This document shows positions 1 to 8,800 of a stretch of DNA of 64,000 nucleotides, one piece after another. Position 1 is the stretch's first letter; each line of letters opens with the position of its first letter. The position numbers and the translations under genes were made by a program. The notes under the pieces were generated by a model. That model searched no databases. It worked only from the letters and a program-made list of their open reading frames with translations, and was not told where the DNA came from. This DNA is from Mycobacterium sp. SM1. Its GTDB lineage: Bacteria; Actinomycetota; Actinomycetes; Mycobacteriales; Mycobacteriaceae. The stretch is taken from assembly GCF_018361265.1 (NCBI RefSeq), contig NZ_JAFLNH010000002.1, positions 186,001 to 250,000 on the forward strand, in the 5' to 3' direction.

Positions 1-1
1 G

Positions 2-169
2 CCAGGTCAGCTCGCCCAGATGACCTGGAGCCAAGAGTTCGGCACGACGTACGGATTCGGGCATGGCAGAATTCGGCACCGCGACTCCTCGGTAGCAGAA
101 TTGGATCTTCGTCGACCGTTCTTCTACCAGGAGTCGCACCCATATCGTTACACAACACGCGCCACATAA
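2..169 (+). CDS. possible C-terminal end of an unidentified protein (cut by window edge)
   Basis: The frame is open from the left edge to a TAA at 167-169 and encodes about 55 residues. The tail is rich in aromatic and charged residues (for example RRPFFYQESHPYRY) and looks protein-like. GC at third codon positions is only about 64 percent, below the clearly real genes here, so this may be foreign, decaying or chance. I do not recognise a family. Bases 170-208 show nothing I can name. Confidence 0.27.
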   Translation, partial: PGQLAQMTWSQEFGTTYGFGHGRIRHRDSSVAELDLRRPFFYQESHPYRYTTRAT

Positions 170-208
170 GCACCGCGTGTCACCTTGACAGCTCCCGCGA
201 CGCCTTAA

Positions 209-415
209 CTACCCGGCATTGGGCCTAGGGCAGGCCGACGGTTCCCCCGCGAGAGTGCCGCTGTCGACAGACGTTCTTGGGAGACGTGCGGTCGCGTGCC
301 GTGCGGCGATCACCGCCTGTGGCAGGTAGGGACCGGTCGATCCTTCGGCCAGCTCCAGTTGCTGCAGCCCGCGGGCGATGCGGCCACGATCCCAGCCGCG
401 ACGGTCCTGCCCGCA
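209..415 (-). pseudogene. remnant of an ECF sigma factor C-terminal region (DUF6596 type)
   Basis: Read leftward from about 415, the frame gives DRRGWDRGRIARGLQQLELA and soon after GPYLPQAVIAARHATA, then unrelated residues to a stop at 209-211. Both pieces match the pattern I know from the C-terminal helical region of SigI/ECF41-like sigma factors (W-D-x-x-x-I-A-x-G followed by GPYQLQAAIAACHA). There is no start codon, no sigma2/sigma4 region and no room for one, because the frame is closed by a stop just inside the mmaA4 3' end. I read it as a truncated relic. The match is from pattern memory, not a search. Confidence 0.5.
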
Positions 416-434
416 GCTCGTCGTCGCAGTGTGC

Positions 435-1343
435 CTACGCTACCGCGCCGGGCTTGAGGTAGGTGACCAGACTGCAGTCGAGGGCCTCGTAGGCGAAGTA
501 GTCCCGGCAGCCACGCAGGTATTTCATGTACCGGTGATAGACCTCTTCGGAGGTGATCTCGATGGCCTTGTCCTTGTTGGCCTCCAGGGTGTCACCCCAG
601 ATCGTCAGGGTCTTGATGTAGTGCGGTCGCAGCGATAGCGGTTCGGGGACGACAAAGCCGGCTTTCTCGCCATGCCGGGTCATCATGTCGGTACTGGGCA
701 GGCGACCACCTGGGAATATCTCGGTGACGATGAACTTGATGAATCGTGCCGTCTCAAAGGTGATTTTCTTGCCCCGGGCATGCAGATCATACGGGTGGTA
801 GCTGACGCTGCTTTGAACCGTCATGCGCCCGTCGTCGGGCAATATCGCGAAGCAGTTTTTGAAAAAATCGTCGTAGTTCTCGAAACCGAAGTGCTCGAAG
901 GCCTCGATGGAGACAATCCGGTCGACGGGTTCGCTGAACTGGTCCCAGCCGCACCGCAGCACTCGGTGTGATCGATCGGTGTCGATCGCCTCGAGCACCT
1001 GCTGGGAGCGGGCCAACTGGTTCTTCGACAAGGTCAGTCCGATCACGTTGACGTCGTACTTTTCGATGGCCCGCTTCATGGTGGAACCCCACCCGCAGCC
1101 GATGTCCAGCAGTGTCATGCCGGGCCGCAGGTCCAGTTTGTCCAGGTTCAGGTCGATTTTGGCGATCTGGGCCTCTTCGAGGGTCATGTCCTCGTGTTCG
1201 AAATACGCGCAGCTGTAGGTGCGGCTTGGATCCTGGAACAGGCCGAAGAAATCGTCGGATAAGTCGTAATGCGCCTCAATGTCTTCGCATCGTGTTCGAA
1301 TCTGCGCGGTGGTGCTGGGGGTGTCAGGCATTGCCGTCGTCAT
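435..1343 (-). CDS. mmaA4: hydroxymycolate synthase MmaA4 (SAM-dependent mycolic acid methyltransferase)
   Basis: The product is 302 residues, against 301 for M. tuberculosis MmaA4, and is closely similar to it along its whole length. The SAM-binding motif LLDIGCGWG lies at 78-86 and the active-site segment VSIEAFEHF at 144-152. The glutamate at 147 (IEAFEHF) separates hydroxymycolate synthases from cyclopropane synthases, which have glycine there. The enzyme adds a methyl and a hydroxyl group at the distal position of meromycolate chains bound to the carrier AcpM. This opens the route to keto- and methoxymycolates. It starts at ATG 1343 and is followed leftward by the sigma-factor remnant. 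It heads a leftward cluster of three paralogues, each separated by more than 100 bases. Confidence 0.93.
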   Translation of the reverse strand: MTTAMPDTPSTTAQIRTRCEDIEAHYDLSDDFFGLFQDPSRTYSCAYFEHEDMTLEEAQIAKIDLNLDKLDLRPGMTLLDIGCGWGSTMKRAIEKYDVNVIGLTLSKNQLARSQQVLEAIDTDRSHRVLRCGWDQFSEPVDRIVSIEAFEHFGFENYDDFFKNCFAILPDDGRMTVQSSVSYHPYDLHARGKKITFETARFIKFIVTEIFPGGRLPSTDMMTRHGEKAGFVVPEPLSLRPHYIKTLTIWGDTLEANKDKAIEITSEEVYHRYMKYLRGCRDYFAYEALDCSLVTYLKPGAVA

Positions 1344-1385
1344 TCTCCTGGATGCTCGGGGCTACGCACCACGAGTTGCCACTGA

Positions 1386-1392
1386 CGTATAA
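1386..1392 (-). promoter_or_regulatory. candidate -10 box upstream of mmaA4
   Basis: On the minus strand the bases read TTATACG (TTATAC or TATACG as hexamer), about 43 bases before the mmaA4 start. No convincing -35 lies 16-18 bases upstream, which is common for mycobacterial promoters. The 114-base gap to mmaA2 would leave room for separate transcription. Confidence 0.33.
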
Positions 1393-1457
1393 CCCTACCC
1401 AATGGCGGTCCGGCAGTTGCCGGCATGGCACACAGTGCCCAAGACGCGAAGCCGAAA

Positions 1458-2321
1458 CTACTTTTCCAGTGTGAATTGGTTGACGTCGATGTAACCAATT
1501 CGAAAACCCTTGGCGCAGCCGGTGAGATACTTCACATACCGCTCGTAGACCTCTTCGGACTGGATCGCGATGGCCTCGTGCCGGCGTGCCTGCAGGGCGG
1601 CAGCCCAGTGGTCGAGGGTCTTGGCGTAGTGCGGCTGCAGCGACTGCATGCGGGTCAGGGTGAAACCGGCTTTAGCCGAGTGCTCCTGCACCTTCTCGAT
1701 TGACGGCAGCCGCCCCCCCGGGAAGATCTCGGTGAGGATGAACTTCATGAAGCGGGCCAACTCGAACGTCAGCGGCAGGCCGCGTTCGACCATCTGCGGC
1801 CCGGTCAGCCCGGTGATCGTGTGCAACAGCATCACCCCGTCGTCGGGCATGGCGCCGTGGGCCATAGCGAAGAAGTCATCGTAGCGGTCGTGCCCGAAGT
1901 GCTCGAACGCGCCGATGGAGACGATCCGGTCGACGGGCTCGTCGAACTGCTCCCAGCCCGCCAGCAGCACCCGCCCGCTGCGCGGGGCATCCATCGCGTC
2001 AAGCATCTTCTGCACGTGGGCGGCCTGGTTTTTGGACAGTGTCAGGCCAACGACGTTGACGTCATACCTCTCGATCGCGCGCCGCATCGTGGCCCCCCAC
2101 CCGCAGCCGACATCCAGCAGCGTCATCCCCGGTTGCAAACCCAGTTTGCCCAGCGCCAGGTCTATTTTGGCGATCTGGGCCTCTTCCAGGCTCATGTCCG
2201 CACGTTCGAAGTACGCGCAGCTGTAGGTCAAGGTGGGGTCGAGGAACAGCCGGAAGAAGTCATCGGAGAGGTCGTAGTGTGCCTGCACGTCTTCGAAGTG
2301 CGGCCTCAGCATTTCGGCCAT
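1458..2321 (-). CDS. mmaA2: cyclopropane mycolic acid synthase MmaA2
   Basis: From ATG 2321 the protein is 287 residues, exactly the length of M. tuberculosis MmaA2. The N-terminus ([20 protein letters not shown]) matches it almost residue for residue. The SAM motif LLDVGCGWG is at 68-76. VSIGAFEHF at 134-142 carries the glycine (137) typical of cyclopropane synthases and the conserved glutamate (140). MmaA2 introduces the distal cis-cyclopropane ring of alpha-mycolates and contributes to cis rings in oxygenated mycolates. The frame stays open upstream to 2438, but the added 39 residues have no counterpart in the family. CmaA1 is the nearest alternative name. Confidence 0.85.
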   Translation of the reverse strand: MAEMLRPHFEDVQAHYDLSDDFFRLFLDPTLTYSCAYFERADMSLEEAQIAKIDLALGKLGLQPGMTLLDVGCGWGATMRRAIERYDVNVVGLTLSKNQAAHVQKMLDAMDAPRSGRVLLAGWEQFDEPVDRIVSIGAFEHFGHDRYDDFFAMAHGAMPDDGVMLLHTITGLTGPQMVERGLPLTFELARFMKFILTEIFPGGRLPSIEKVQEHSAKAGFTLTRMQSLQPHYAKTLDHWAAALQARRHEAIAIQSEEVYERYVKYLTGCAKGFRIGYIDVNQFTLEK

Positions 2322-2492
2322 GGCTGTTGCGCGCCTTTCTGGACTCCAGAACCCCGCAGCGAGTCGACGAGGGCCGCACGGGAGCACCCTGATCCACCCA
2401 TCGGGCGTTGCAGGCATGCTATCCGATTGCGCCCGCACCGCCTAACCACGACCGACCGGCGCGCCACGATGGTGTCGCGCTCCCATCTGGCG

Positions 2493-3353
2493 CTACTTCT
2501 GCAGCGTGAACTGGTGGACGCTGGTATACCCGTCGGCAAACAAGCGCCCGCACCCGGTGAGGTACTTCATATAGCGGTCATAGACCTGCTGTGACTGTGC
2601 GGCGATGGCCTCGTCGCGGTGCGCCTGCAACGCGTCGGCCCACAGCGACAGCGTCCGCGGGTAGTGCTGCCCGAGCTCCTGCACCCGGGTCACGGCAAAC
2701 CCGGCTTGGGCGGCGTGATCCTCGACCATGGCCACCGTCGGCAGCTGACCACCGGGGAAGATCTCGGTGCAAATGAACTTGACGAAACGGGCCATCCCCA
2801 ACGTCAGTGGCAGGCCCCGCCTGTGGCATTCATCCTGGGTGATCGCGGTGATGGTGTGCAGCAGCATCGACCCGTCTTCGGGTAACGCGCGGTAGGCCAT
2901 GGTGAAGAAGTCAGGGTAGCGTTCGTGGCGGAAATGCTCGAACGCGCCGATGGACACGATCCGGTCGACCTTCTCGTCGAACTCTTCCCAGCCCTGCAGC
3001 CGCACTTCGACCGTGCGCGTCGTCGCCATCCCGGCCAGCTTCGCCTCCGCGTAGTCACGCTGGCGCTCGCTGAGTGTCAGCCCGATGACGTTGACGTCGT
3101 AGTTCTGGATCGCCCGCTGCATCCCGCCCCCCCAGCCGCAGCCGATGTCGAGCAGCGTCATCCCGGGCTGAAGGCCCAGTTTCCCCAGCGCCAGATCGAA
3201 CTTGGCGTTTTGCGCCTCGTCGAGCGTCGCGTCGGCGCGCTCGAAATACCCGCAGGTGTAGCCCATCGTGGGCCCTAAGAACAGCTCGAAGAACTCGTTG
3301 GAAATGTCGTAAATCGACTGCAATAACGCGTAACGCGGCTCTAACTTAGACAC
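2493..3353 (-). CDS. mycolic acid methyltransferase, CmaA/UmaA-like paralogue
   Basis: This is a third member of the family, 286 residues from GTG 3353 or 289 from TTG 3362. It has LLDIGCGWG at 68-76 and VSIGAFEHF at 133-141, so it belongs to the cyclopropane-forming or unassigned branch and not to MmaA4. By position it replaces mmaA1, but MmaA1 has FEAFDAF in the active-site segment. The N-terminal half (SIYDISNEFF, QNAKFDLAL) resembles UmaA, while the middle resembles CmaA1/MmaA2. Substrate and product cannot be assigned. GTG 3353 is chosen because it gives the usual family length; TTG 3362 has a GGGGA about 4 bases upstream and is equally possible. Confidence 0.8.
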   Translation of the reverse strand: MSKLEPRYALLQSIYDISNEFFELFLGPTMGYTCGYFERADATLDEAQNAKFDLALGKLGLQPGMTLLDIGCGWGGGMQRAIQNYDVNVIGLTLSERQRDYAEAKLAGMATTRTVEVRLQGWEEFDEKVDRIVSIGAFEHFRHERYPDFFTMAYRALPEDGSMLLHTITAITQDECHRRGLPLTLGMARFVKFICTEIFPGGQLPTVAMVEDHAAQAGFAVTRVQELGQHYPRTLSLWADALQAHRDEAIAAQSQQVYDRYMKYLTGCGRLFADGYTSVHQFTLQK

Positions 3354-3446
3354 GCTCGCCAATCGTTCCCCAACCCCTGGCCGCGATCAAGCGACAACCC
3401 GGCGTGCGTGTCCTGGACCCGGCCCGCGGTGCGCGGGCCGGCAGTG

Positions 3447-4409
3447 TCACTGCCCGGCGAAATTCCTCTTCAGCTCGCCGACAACCAGATCCCAGAGTTG
3501 CTCGGGCAGCTCGTGGCCCATGCCGTCGAGCAGCAGCAGGCGCGAGCCACGGATGGCTCGCGCCACCGCCCGTCCACCGGAGGGCCGCATCAGCTTGTCG
3601 GAGCGGCCGTGGATCACCACGGTCGGGGCGGTGATACGCCGGTCATAGCGCACCAGGCTGCCACTGCCCAGGATGGCGCTGAAATGCCGCGGGACGCCCC
3701 ACGGGTAGTAGCTGCGCTCGTAGCTTTCGATCGCCTCGGCGCGGATCCGCTCCTCCGGAGCGGGATAGGCGGGGCTGCCGATGATCCGGCTGACCCGCAC
3801 GGCGTTGTCGACGACCACCTCCCGCGGCGACCCGGGCGGCGGCCCCTTGAGCAGCGCTAGCAGGGCGCGCGGTGCCGGCGGCGGCAGGAAAGGGCGGTTG
3901 TTGCTGGAGAAAATCACCGCCAGCGAGCGGGTCCGCTCGGCAAACCGCGCCGCGAAGATCTGCGCGATCATGCCGCCCATCGAGGCCCCGACAACGTGCG
4001 CACGCTCGATCCCGAGGTGGTCGAGCAGCGCGGCGGCGTCGTCGGCCATGTGTTCCAGCGTGTACAGCGATCGGCTGGGGATTCCCAGCCAGAACTTGAT
4101 CATCCGGGGCAGCAGCGGTCCGCTGCCACGCCGCGGATCGGTTTTGCCGGACAGGCCGACGTCACGATTGTCATAACGGATGACGCGCAGCCCCTGGGCG
4201 ACGAGCTTTTCACAGAAGCCGGTGCGCCATAGCAGCAGCTGCGAGCCCAGCCCCATGATCAGCAGCACCGTCGGGTGGTTGGGGTCACCCATGTCCTCGT
4301 AATAGATATCCAGCTCACCCGATCGCGCCGTGCCGTAGCGCACTGCGACCGACGCCGCGCCGGCGTCCGGGCATTGCCGACGGCGGCTGTCGGCGGGTTT
4401 ATCGCCCAT
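3447..4409 (-). CDS. lipG: alpha/beta-hydrolase LipG (probable esterase/lipase)
   Basis: This is an alpha/beta-hydrolase of about 320 residues. The nucleophile elbow is GASMG with Ser143, the probable acid is Asp271 (HGRSDKL) and the base is His299 (DGMGHELPE). The oxyanion-side motif IMGLGSQLLLW lies near residue 51. It matches M. tuberculosis LipG, a phospholipase/thioesterase-type enzyme encoded next to the mmaA genes; a role with cell-envelope lipids is inferred from that position. ATG 4409 lies inside the 3' end of the upstream kinase gene, so the two are probably co-translated. GTG 4418 is an alternative, and alignment with the 301-residue M. tuberculosis protein would also allow a start about 22 codons further in. 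The first residues are therefore uncertain. Confidence 0.87.
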   Translation of the reverse strand: MGDKPADSRRRQCPDAGAASVAVRYGTARSGELDIYYEDMGDPNHPTVLLIMGLGSQLLLWRTGFCEKLVAQGLRVIRYDNRDVGLSGKTDPRRGSGPLLPRMIKFWLGIPSRSLYTLEHMADDAAALLDHLGIERAHVVGASMGGMIAQIFAARFAERTRSLAVIFSSNNRPFLPPPAPRALLALLKGPPPGSPREVVVDNAVRVSRIIGSPAYPAPEERIRAEAIESYERSYYPWGVPRHFSAILGSGSLVRYDRRITAPTVVIHGRSDKLMRPSGGRAVARAIRGSRLLLLDGMGHELPEQLWDLVVGELKRNFAGQ

Positions 4410-5778
4410 GGACGACACCAGTGGCGTCGGGGTTGTACTCGCGGCCGACCTCGACCATGAAGTTGGCGAAGTAGCCGGTGAGCTGGGGATCGGACATCAT
4501 CTGCCACTGGGGCGCCAGCAGCTTCATGTACCGCTCGACGTAGAGGAACTGCTTGCCGATCAGCACCAGCTCGCGGGGCAGCCTGACGTCATAGGCGTCG
4601 GCCAGCGCCGAGAGCTGCCTGCCGATCTCCACGTAGGACATGTCGCCGAGGGTCTTCCTGGTCAGCGGGGTGGCGAAGGCCTCCAGGTCCTTGGCGGCCT
4701 GCTCCTGGGGGCGCGTGGTGCCGACCGCGCCCATCAGCACCACGATCTTGCCCGCGGCGGCGTGGTCCTTTTTCACCAGCAGCGCATACACCAGCTCGCG
4801 CAGCAGCCAGCGGGTGCGCGGGTCGATGCGGCCCATGATGCCGAAGTCGAAGAACACGATCTTGCCGTCGGCGTCGACGTAGATGTTGCCGGCGTGCAGG
4901 TCGCCGTGGAACAGTCCGTGGCGCAGCCCGCCCTCGAAGACGCTGAACAGCAACGCCTTGACCAGCGCAGTGCCGTCGAACCCGGCCTTGCGGATCTCGG
5001 CGGCGTTGTCGATACGGATGCCGCGCACCCGCTCCATGGTCAACACCCGTTCGGAGGTGTAGTCCCAGTACACCTGTGGCACCCGGATGTCACGGCCCAG
5101 CGGCGAGGCGTTCATGTGCGCCACCCAGGCTTCCATCGACTGTGCCTCCAGGCGAAAGTCCAGCTCCTCGGCCAGGTTGTCGGCGAAATCCGCCACTACA
5201 TCTTGGGCCGAGAGCCGGCGGCCCAGCTTGGCCAGCTCGACCAGCTGCGCGAAGCGTTTAAGGATCTGCAGGTCCGCGGCGACCCGGCGGCGAATGCCCG
5301 GCCGCTGAATTTTGACGACTACCTCCTCACCGCTGTGCAGTGTGGCGTAATGCACCTGGGCGATCGACGCCGACGCGAACGGCTCCTCGTCGAAAGTCGC
5401 AAACAACTCCGCGGGATCGCCGCCGAGTTCGCGGGCGAGCAGCTTGCGCACTTCGGCGGGCTTGGCGGGCGGCACTGCGTCCAGCAGGCTGCGGAACTCC
5501 CGCGACAGCGATTCCCCGAACGCGCCGGGGCTGGAGGCGATGATCTGCCCGAACTTGACGTAGGTGGGCCCCAGGTCGGCGAAGGTGCGCGGCAGCTCCT
5601 TGATCACCTGGTACTGCCAGGGGCCACGCGCGGGGAGCTGGGCCAGGACGCGGGCCGCGGTGCGGGTGAGCTGCCACCCGGTCACTCCGACACGGGCCGC
5701 CTCGACCGGCAGGGACACCCGACCCAGCTTGGCTGCCTCGCGGTATTTGGTGGACTCACGGTGTTTGGTGGAACTCAC
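4399..5778 (-). CDS. ABC1/AarF/UbiB-family atypical kinase-like protein
   Basis: The 459-residue protein has the hallmarks of the ABC1/UbiB family. These are the KxGQ motif (KFGQ at 75-78), an alanine-rich loop replacing the P-loop (ASASIAQVH at 135-143), VVVKIQRPG at 153-161, the catalytic HGDLHAGN at 291-298 and the DFG metal-binding motif at 311-313. It matches M. tuberculosis Rv0647c (somewhat longer there). Family members are ATPases/kinases linked to ubiquinone or lipid homeostasis; the substrate here is unknown. Its stop overlaps the start of lipG. It is transcribed divergently from the mannosidase gene with only 41 bases between them. Confidence 0.86.
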   Translation of the reverse strand: MSSTKHRESTKYREAAKLGRVSLPVEAARVGVTGWQLTRTAARVLAQLPARGPWQYQVIKELPRTFADLGPTYVKFGQIIASSPGAFGESLSREFRSLLDAVPPAKPAEVRKLLARELGGDPAELFATFDEEPFASASIAQVHYATLHSGEEVVVKIQRPGIRRRVAADLQILKRFAQLVELAKLGRRLSAQDVVADFADNLAEELDFRLEAQSMEAWVAHMNASPLGRDIRVPQVYWDYTSERVLTMERVRGIRIDNAAEIRKAGFDGTALVKALLFSVFEGGLRHGLFHGDLHAGNIYVDADGKIVFFDFGIMGRIDPRTRWLLRELVYALLVKKDHAAAGKIVVLMGAVGTTRPQEQAAKDLEAFATPLTRKTLGDMSYVEIGRQLSALADAYDVRLPRELVLIGKQFLYVERYMKLLAPQWQMMSDPQLTGYFANFMVEVGREYNPDATGVVHGR

Positions 5779-5819
5779 CCCAGCAGTGTGCCAAACGAGA
5801 ACAACCGTAGGGTGCGGTG

Positions 5820-8800
5820 ATGCGAGTTATCTCCGCGGAGTCGACCGAGCTTTTCGTCGGGCCGCCGGACGCGCCGCTGCAGTTGGCCCGCGTCACCTAC
5901 ACCGGCTGCGCGCAGCCCACGCGGGTTCGAGTTCACGGTCCCGGCCTGACCGGGGAGGGGCTGGCGGCCGCTGGTGCTGGCGCCGTGGAGATCCCGATCA
6001 CCGTCGAGGCCCCAATCGTCGGGGAGCACCGGCCCGCGCGGGCGCACGCCTGCGGCGTCGGCACGTCGTTCACGTTTACCGTGGCCGAACCCGGGTGGAC
6101 GGTGTTCATGATCAGCCACTTTCACTACGACCCGGTGTGGTGGAACACCCAGGGCGCCTACACCAGCGGGTGGCGCGCAGACCCGCCGGGGCCGGCCCGT
6201 CAGGTCAACGGCTTCGATCTGGTGCGGGCGCATCTGGACATGGCGCGCCGCGAGCCCGAATACAAGTTCGTGCTGGCCGAGGTGGACTATCTCAAGCCTT
6301 ACTGGGACACCCACCCCGAGGACCGCGCCGTACTACGGCGGCTCATCGAAGACGGCCGCGTCGAGGTGCTGGGCGGCACCTACAACGAACCCAGCACCAA
6401 CCTCGTCAGTCCGGAGACCACAATTCGAAATCTAGTGTGTGGCATGGGGTTTCAGTGCGATGTGCTGGGCGCGGATCCCGCCACGGCCTGGCAGCTGGAC
6501 GTGTTCGGCCACGACCCGCAGTTTCCCGCCATGGCCGCCGACGCCGGGCTGACGTCGAGTTCCTGGGCCCGCGGCCCCCATCACCAGTGGGGCCCGATGG
6601 CCGGCGGGGGCGTGGCGCGGATGCAGTTTTCCAGCGAATTCGAATGGCTCGCGCCATCGGGTCGTGGGCTGCTCACCCACTACATGCCGGCGCACTACTC
6701 GACCGGCTGGTGGATGGATTCGTCGGCCTCGCTGGCCGAAGCCGAGCGAGCCACGTACCGGCTCTACGAGGAGCTGAAGAAGGTCGCGCTGACGCGCAAT
6801 GTGCTGCTGCCGGTCGGCAGTGACTACACGCCGCCGAACAAGTGGGTGACCGCCATCCACCGGGACTGGGGCGCGCGCTACACCTGGCCGAAGTTCGTGT
6901 GCGCGCTGCCCCGGGAGTTCTTTGCCGCCGTGCGCGCCGAACTGGCAGCGCGCGGGTGCCGACCGTCACCGCAAACCCGCGATATGAATCCGATCTACAC
7001 CGGTAAGGACGTGTCGTTCATCGACACCAAGCAGGCCGGCCGGGCCGCCGAAAGCACCCTGCTGGACGCGGAACGCTTCGCGGTGTTCGCGGCGTTGTTG
7101 GCCGGCGCCGACTACCCGCAGGCCGCGCTGGCCAAGGCATGGGCGCAACTGGCCTACGGCGCGCACCACGACGCCATCACCGGCTCGGAATCCGACCAGG
7201 TCTACCTCGACCTGCTCACCGGGTGGCGCGACGCCTGGGAACTCGGCCGCGCCGCCCGTGACAACGCGGTGACGCTGCTCTCCGCCGCGCTGTCCCCCGC
7301 GGTGGCCGGTGACCGGCGGCCCATAGCGGTCGTGTGGAACCCGCTGGCGCACCCGCGCAGCGACATCGTGACGGCCCGGCTCCCACGCGGTGGCGGGGTG
7401 CGGGTGATCGACGCCGACGGCGTCGAGGTGCCCACCCACGTCGAGCACGACGGGCGCACGGTCAGCTGGCTGGCGCGCGACGTGCCCTCACTGGGGTGGC
7501 GGGCCTACCGGCTGGTCACCGGCGATGGGGCGGCCTGGGAGCCGATGCGCGGACCCGAGATCGCCAATGAGCGCTACCGACTGGCCGTTGACCCGGCTCG
7601 CGGCGGCGGGGTGTCCGTCCTGCTCGCGGACGGCCGCCAGCTGATCGCCGCCGGCCGGGTGGGCAACGAGCTCGCGCTCTACCAGGAATACCCGGCCCAT
7701 CCCGTCTCGGGGGAAGGCCCGTGGCAGCTGGCGCCCAAGGGGCCGGTCATCCGCTCGTCAGAAGCACCCGCCGAGGTGCGCGCCTACACCGGCCCGCTGG
7801 GTCAGCGGCTGGTCGTCCGCGGCCGGATCGGCACGCTGGCACGCTATACCCAGACGCTCACGCTCTGGCACGGGGTGGCCCGGGTGGACTGCCGCACCCG
7901 CATCGACGAGTTCACCGGCGCGGACTGGGTGTTGCGGCTGCTTTGGCCGTGCCCGGTGCCGGGCGCCCTGCCCGTCAGTGAGGTGGGCGACGCGGTGATC
8001 GGGCGCGGTTTCGCATTGTGGCACGACCCGGAGACCGGCCGGTGTGTGGACGCCGCCCGACACCCCTGGACTCTGGACAACCCCGCCTACGGCTGGTTCG
8101 GGCTGTCCTCGGCCGCACGGGTGCGTGTCGGCGCGGGTGTGCGCGCGGTGTCGGTGGCCGAGGTGGTGGTGCCGGCCGAGACGATGTCTCACTCCCTGGC
8201 ACGTGGCCTGCTGGTCGCGCTGGTCCGCGCCGGTGTCACCGCCACCTGCGGCAGCGCCGACAAGCCCCGCTACGGTCACCTGGAGGTCGACTCCAACCTG
8301 CCGGACTTTCGGATCGCGCTGGGCGGGCCGGGCCACAACGTGTTCACCAAGCGCGTGCTGGCCGAGGCCGACCCGGTGTACACCACCGAACTTGACCGGC
8401 AACTCGGCAAGACCGGGCGGGCCCGGGTATGGGTGCCAGCGGCGTCGCCGCTCGCGGCGGCCTGGGTGCCCGGCGCCGACCTGCGTCACCCGCGGGCGCT
8501 TCCGGTCCTGGTGATCGCGGCCCGCGACGAGACGCAGCTGTCCTCCGCGATCGGGTCGCTCGCCGACGACCTCGCCGACGCGGAGATCACCGTCACCCAG
8601 CAGGCCCCCGCGGGGCTGGGCCCCTTCGAGGGGCGGACGGTCGCGCTGCTCAACCGCGGAACGCCCAGCTTTGCCGTCGACCCCGACGGCACCCTGCACA
8701 TCGCGCTCATGCGGTCCTGCACGGGCTGGCCGTCCGGCGTTTGGATCACCGAACCGCGCCGCGCCGCGCCCGACGGCCAGGGCTTCCAGCTGCAGCATTG

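Noticed and set aside
4408..5820. 470-residue plus-strand open frame across the ABC1-kinase gene
   Set aside because: It is the antisense shadow of a gene with clear kinase motifs; its translation is repetitive His/Gln/Asp/Val-rich sequence with no domain.
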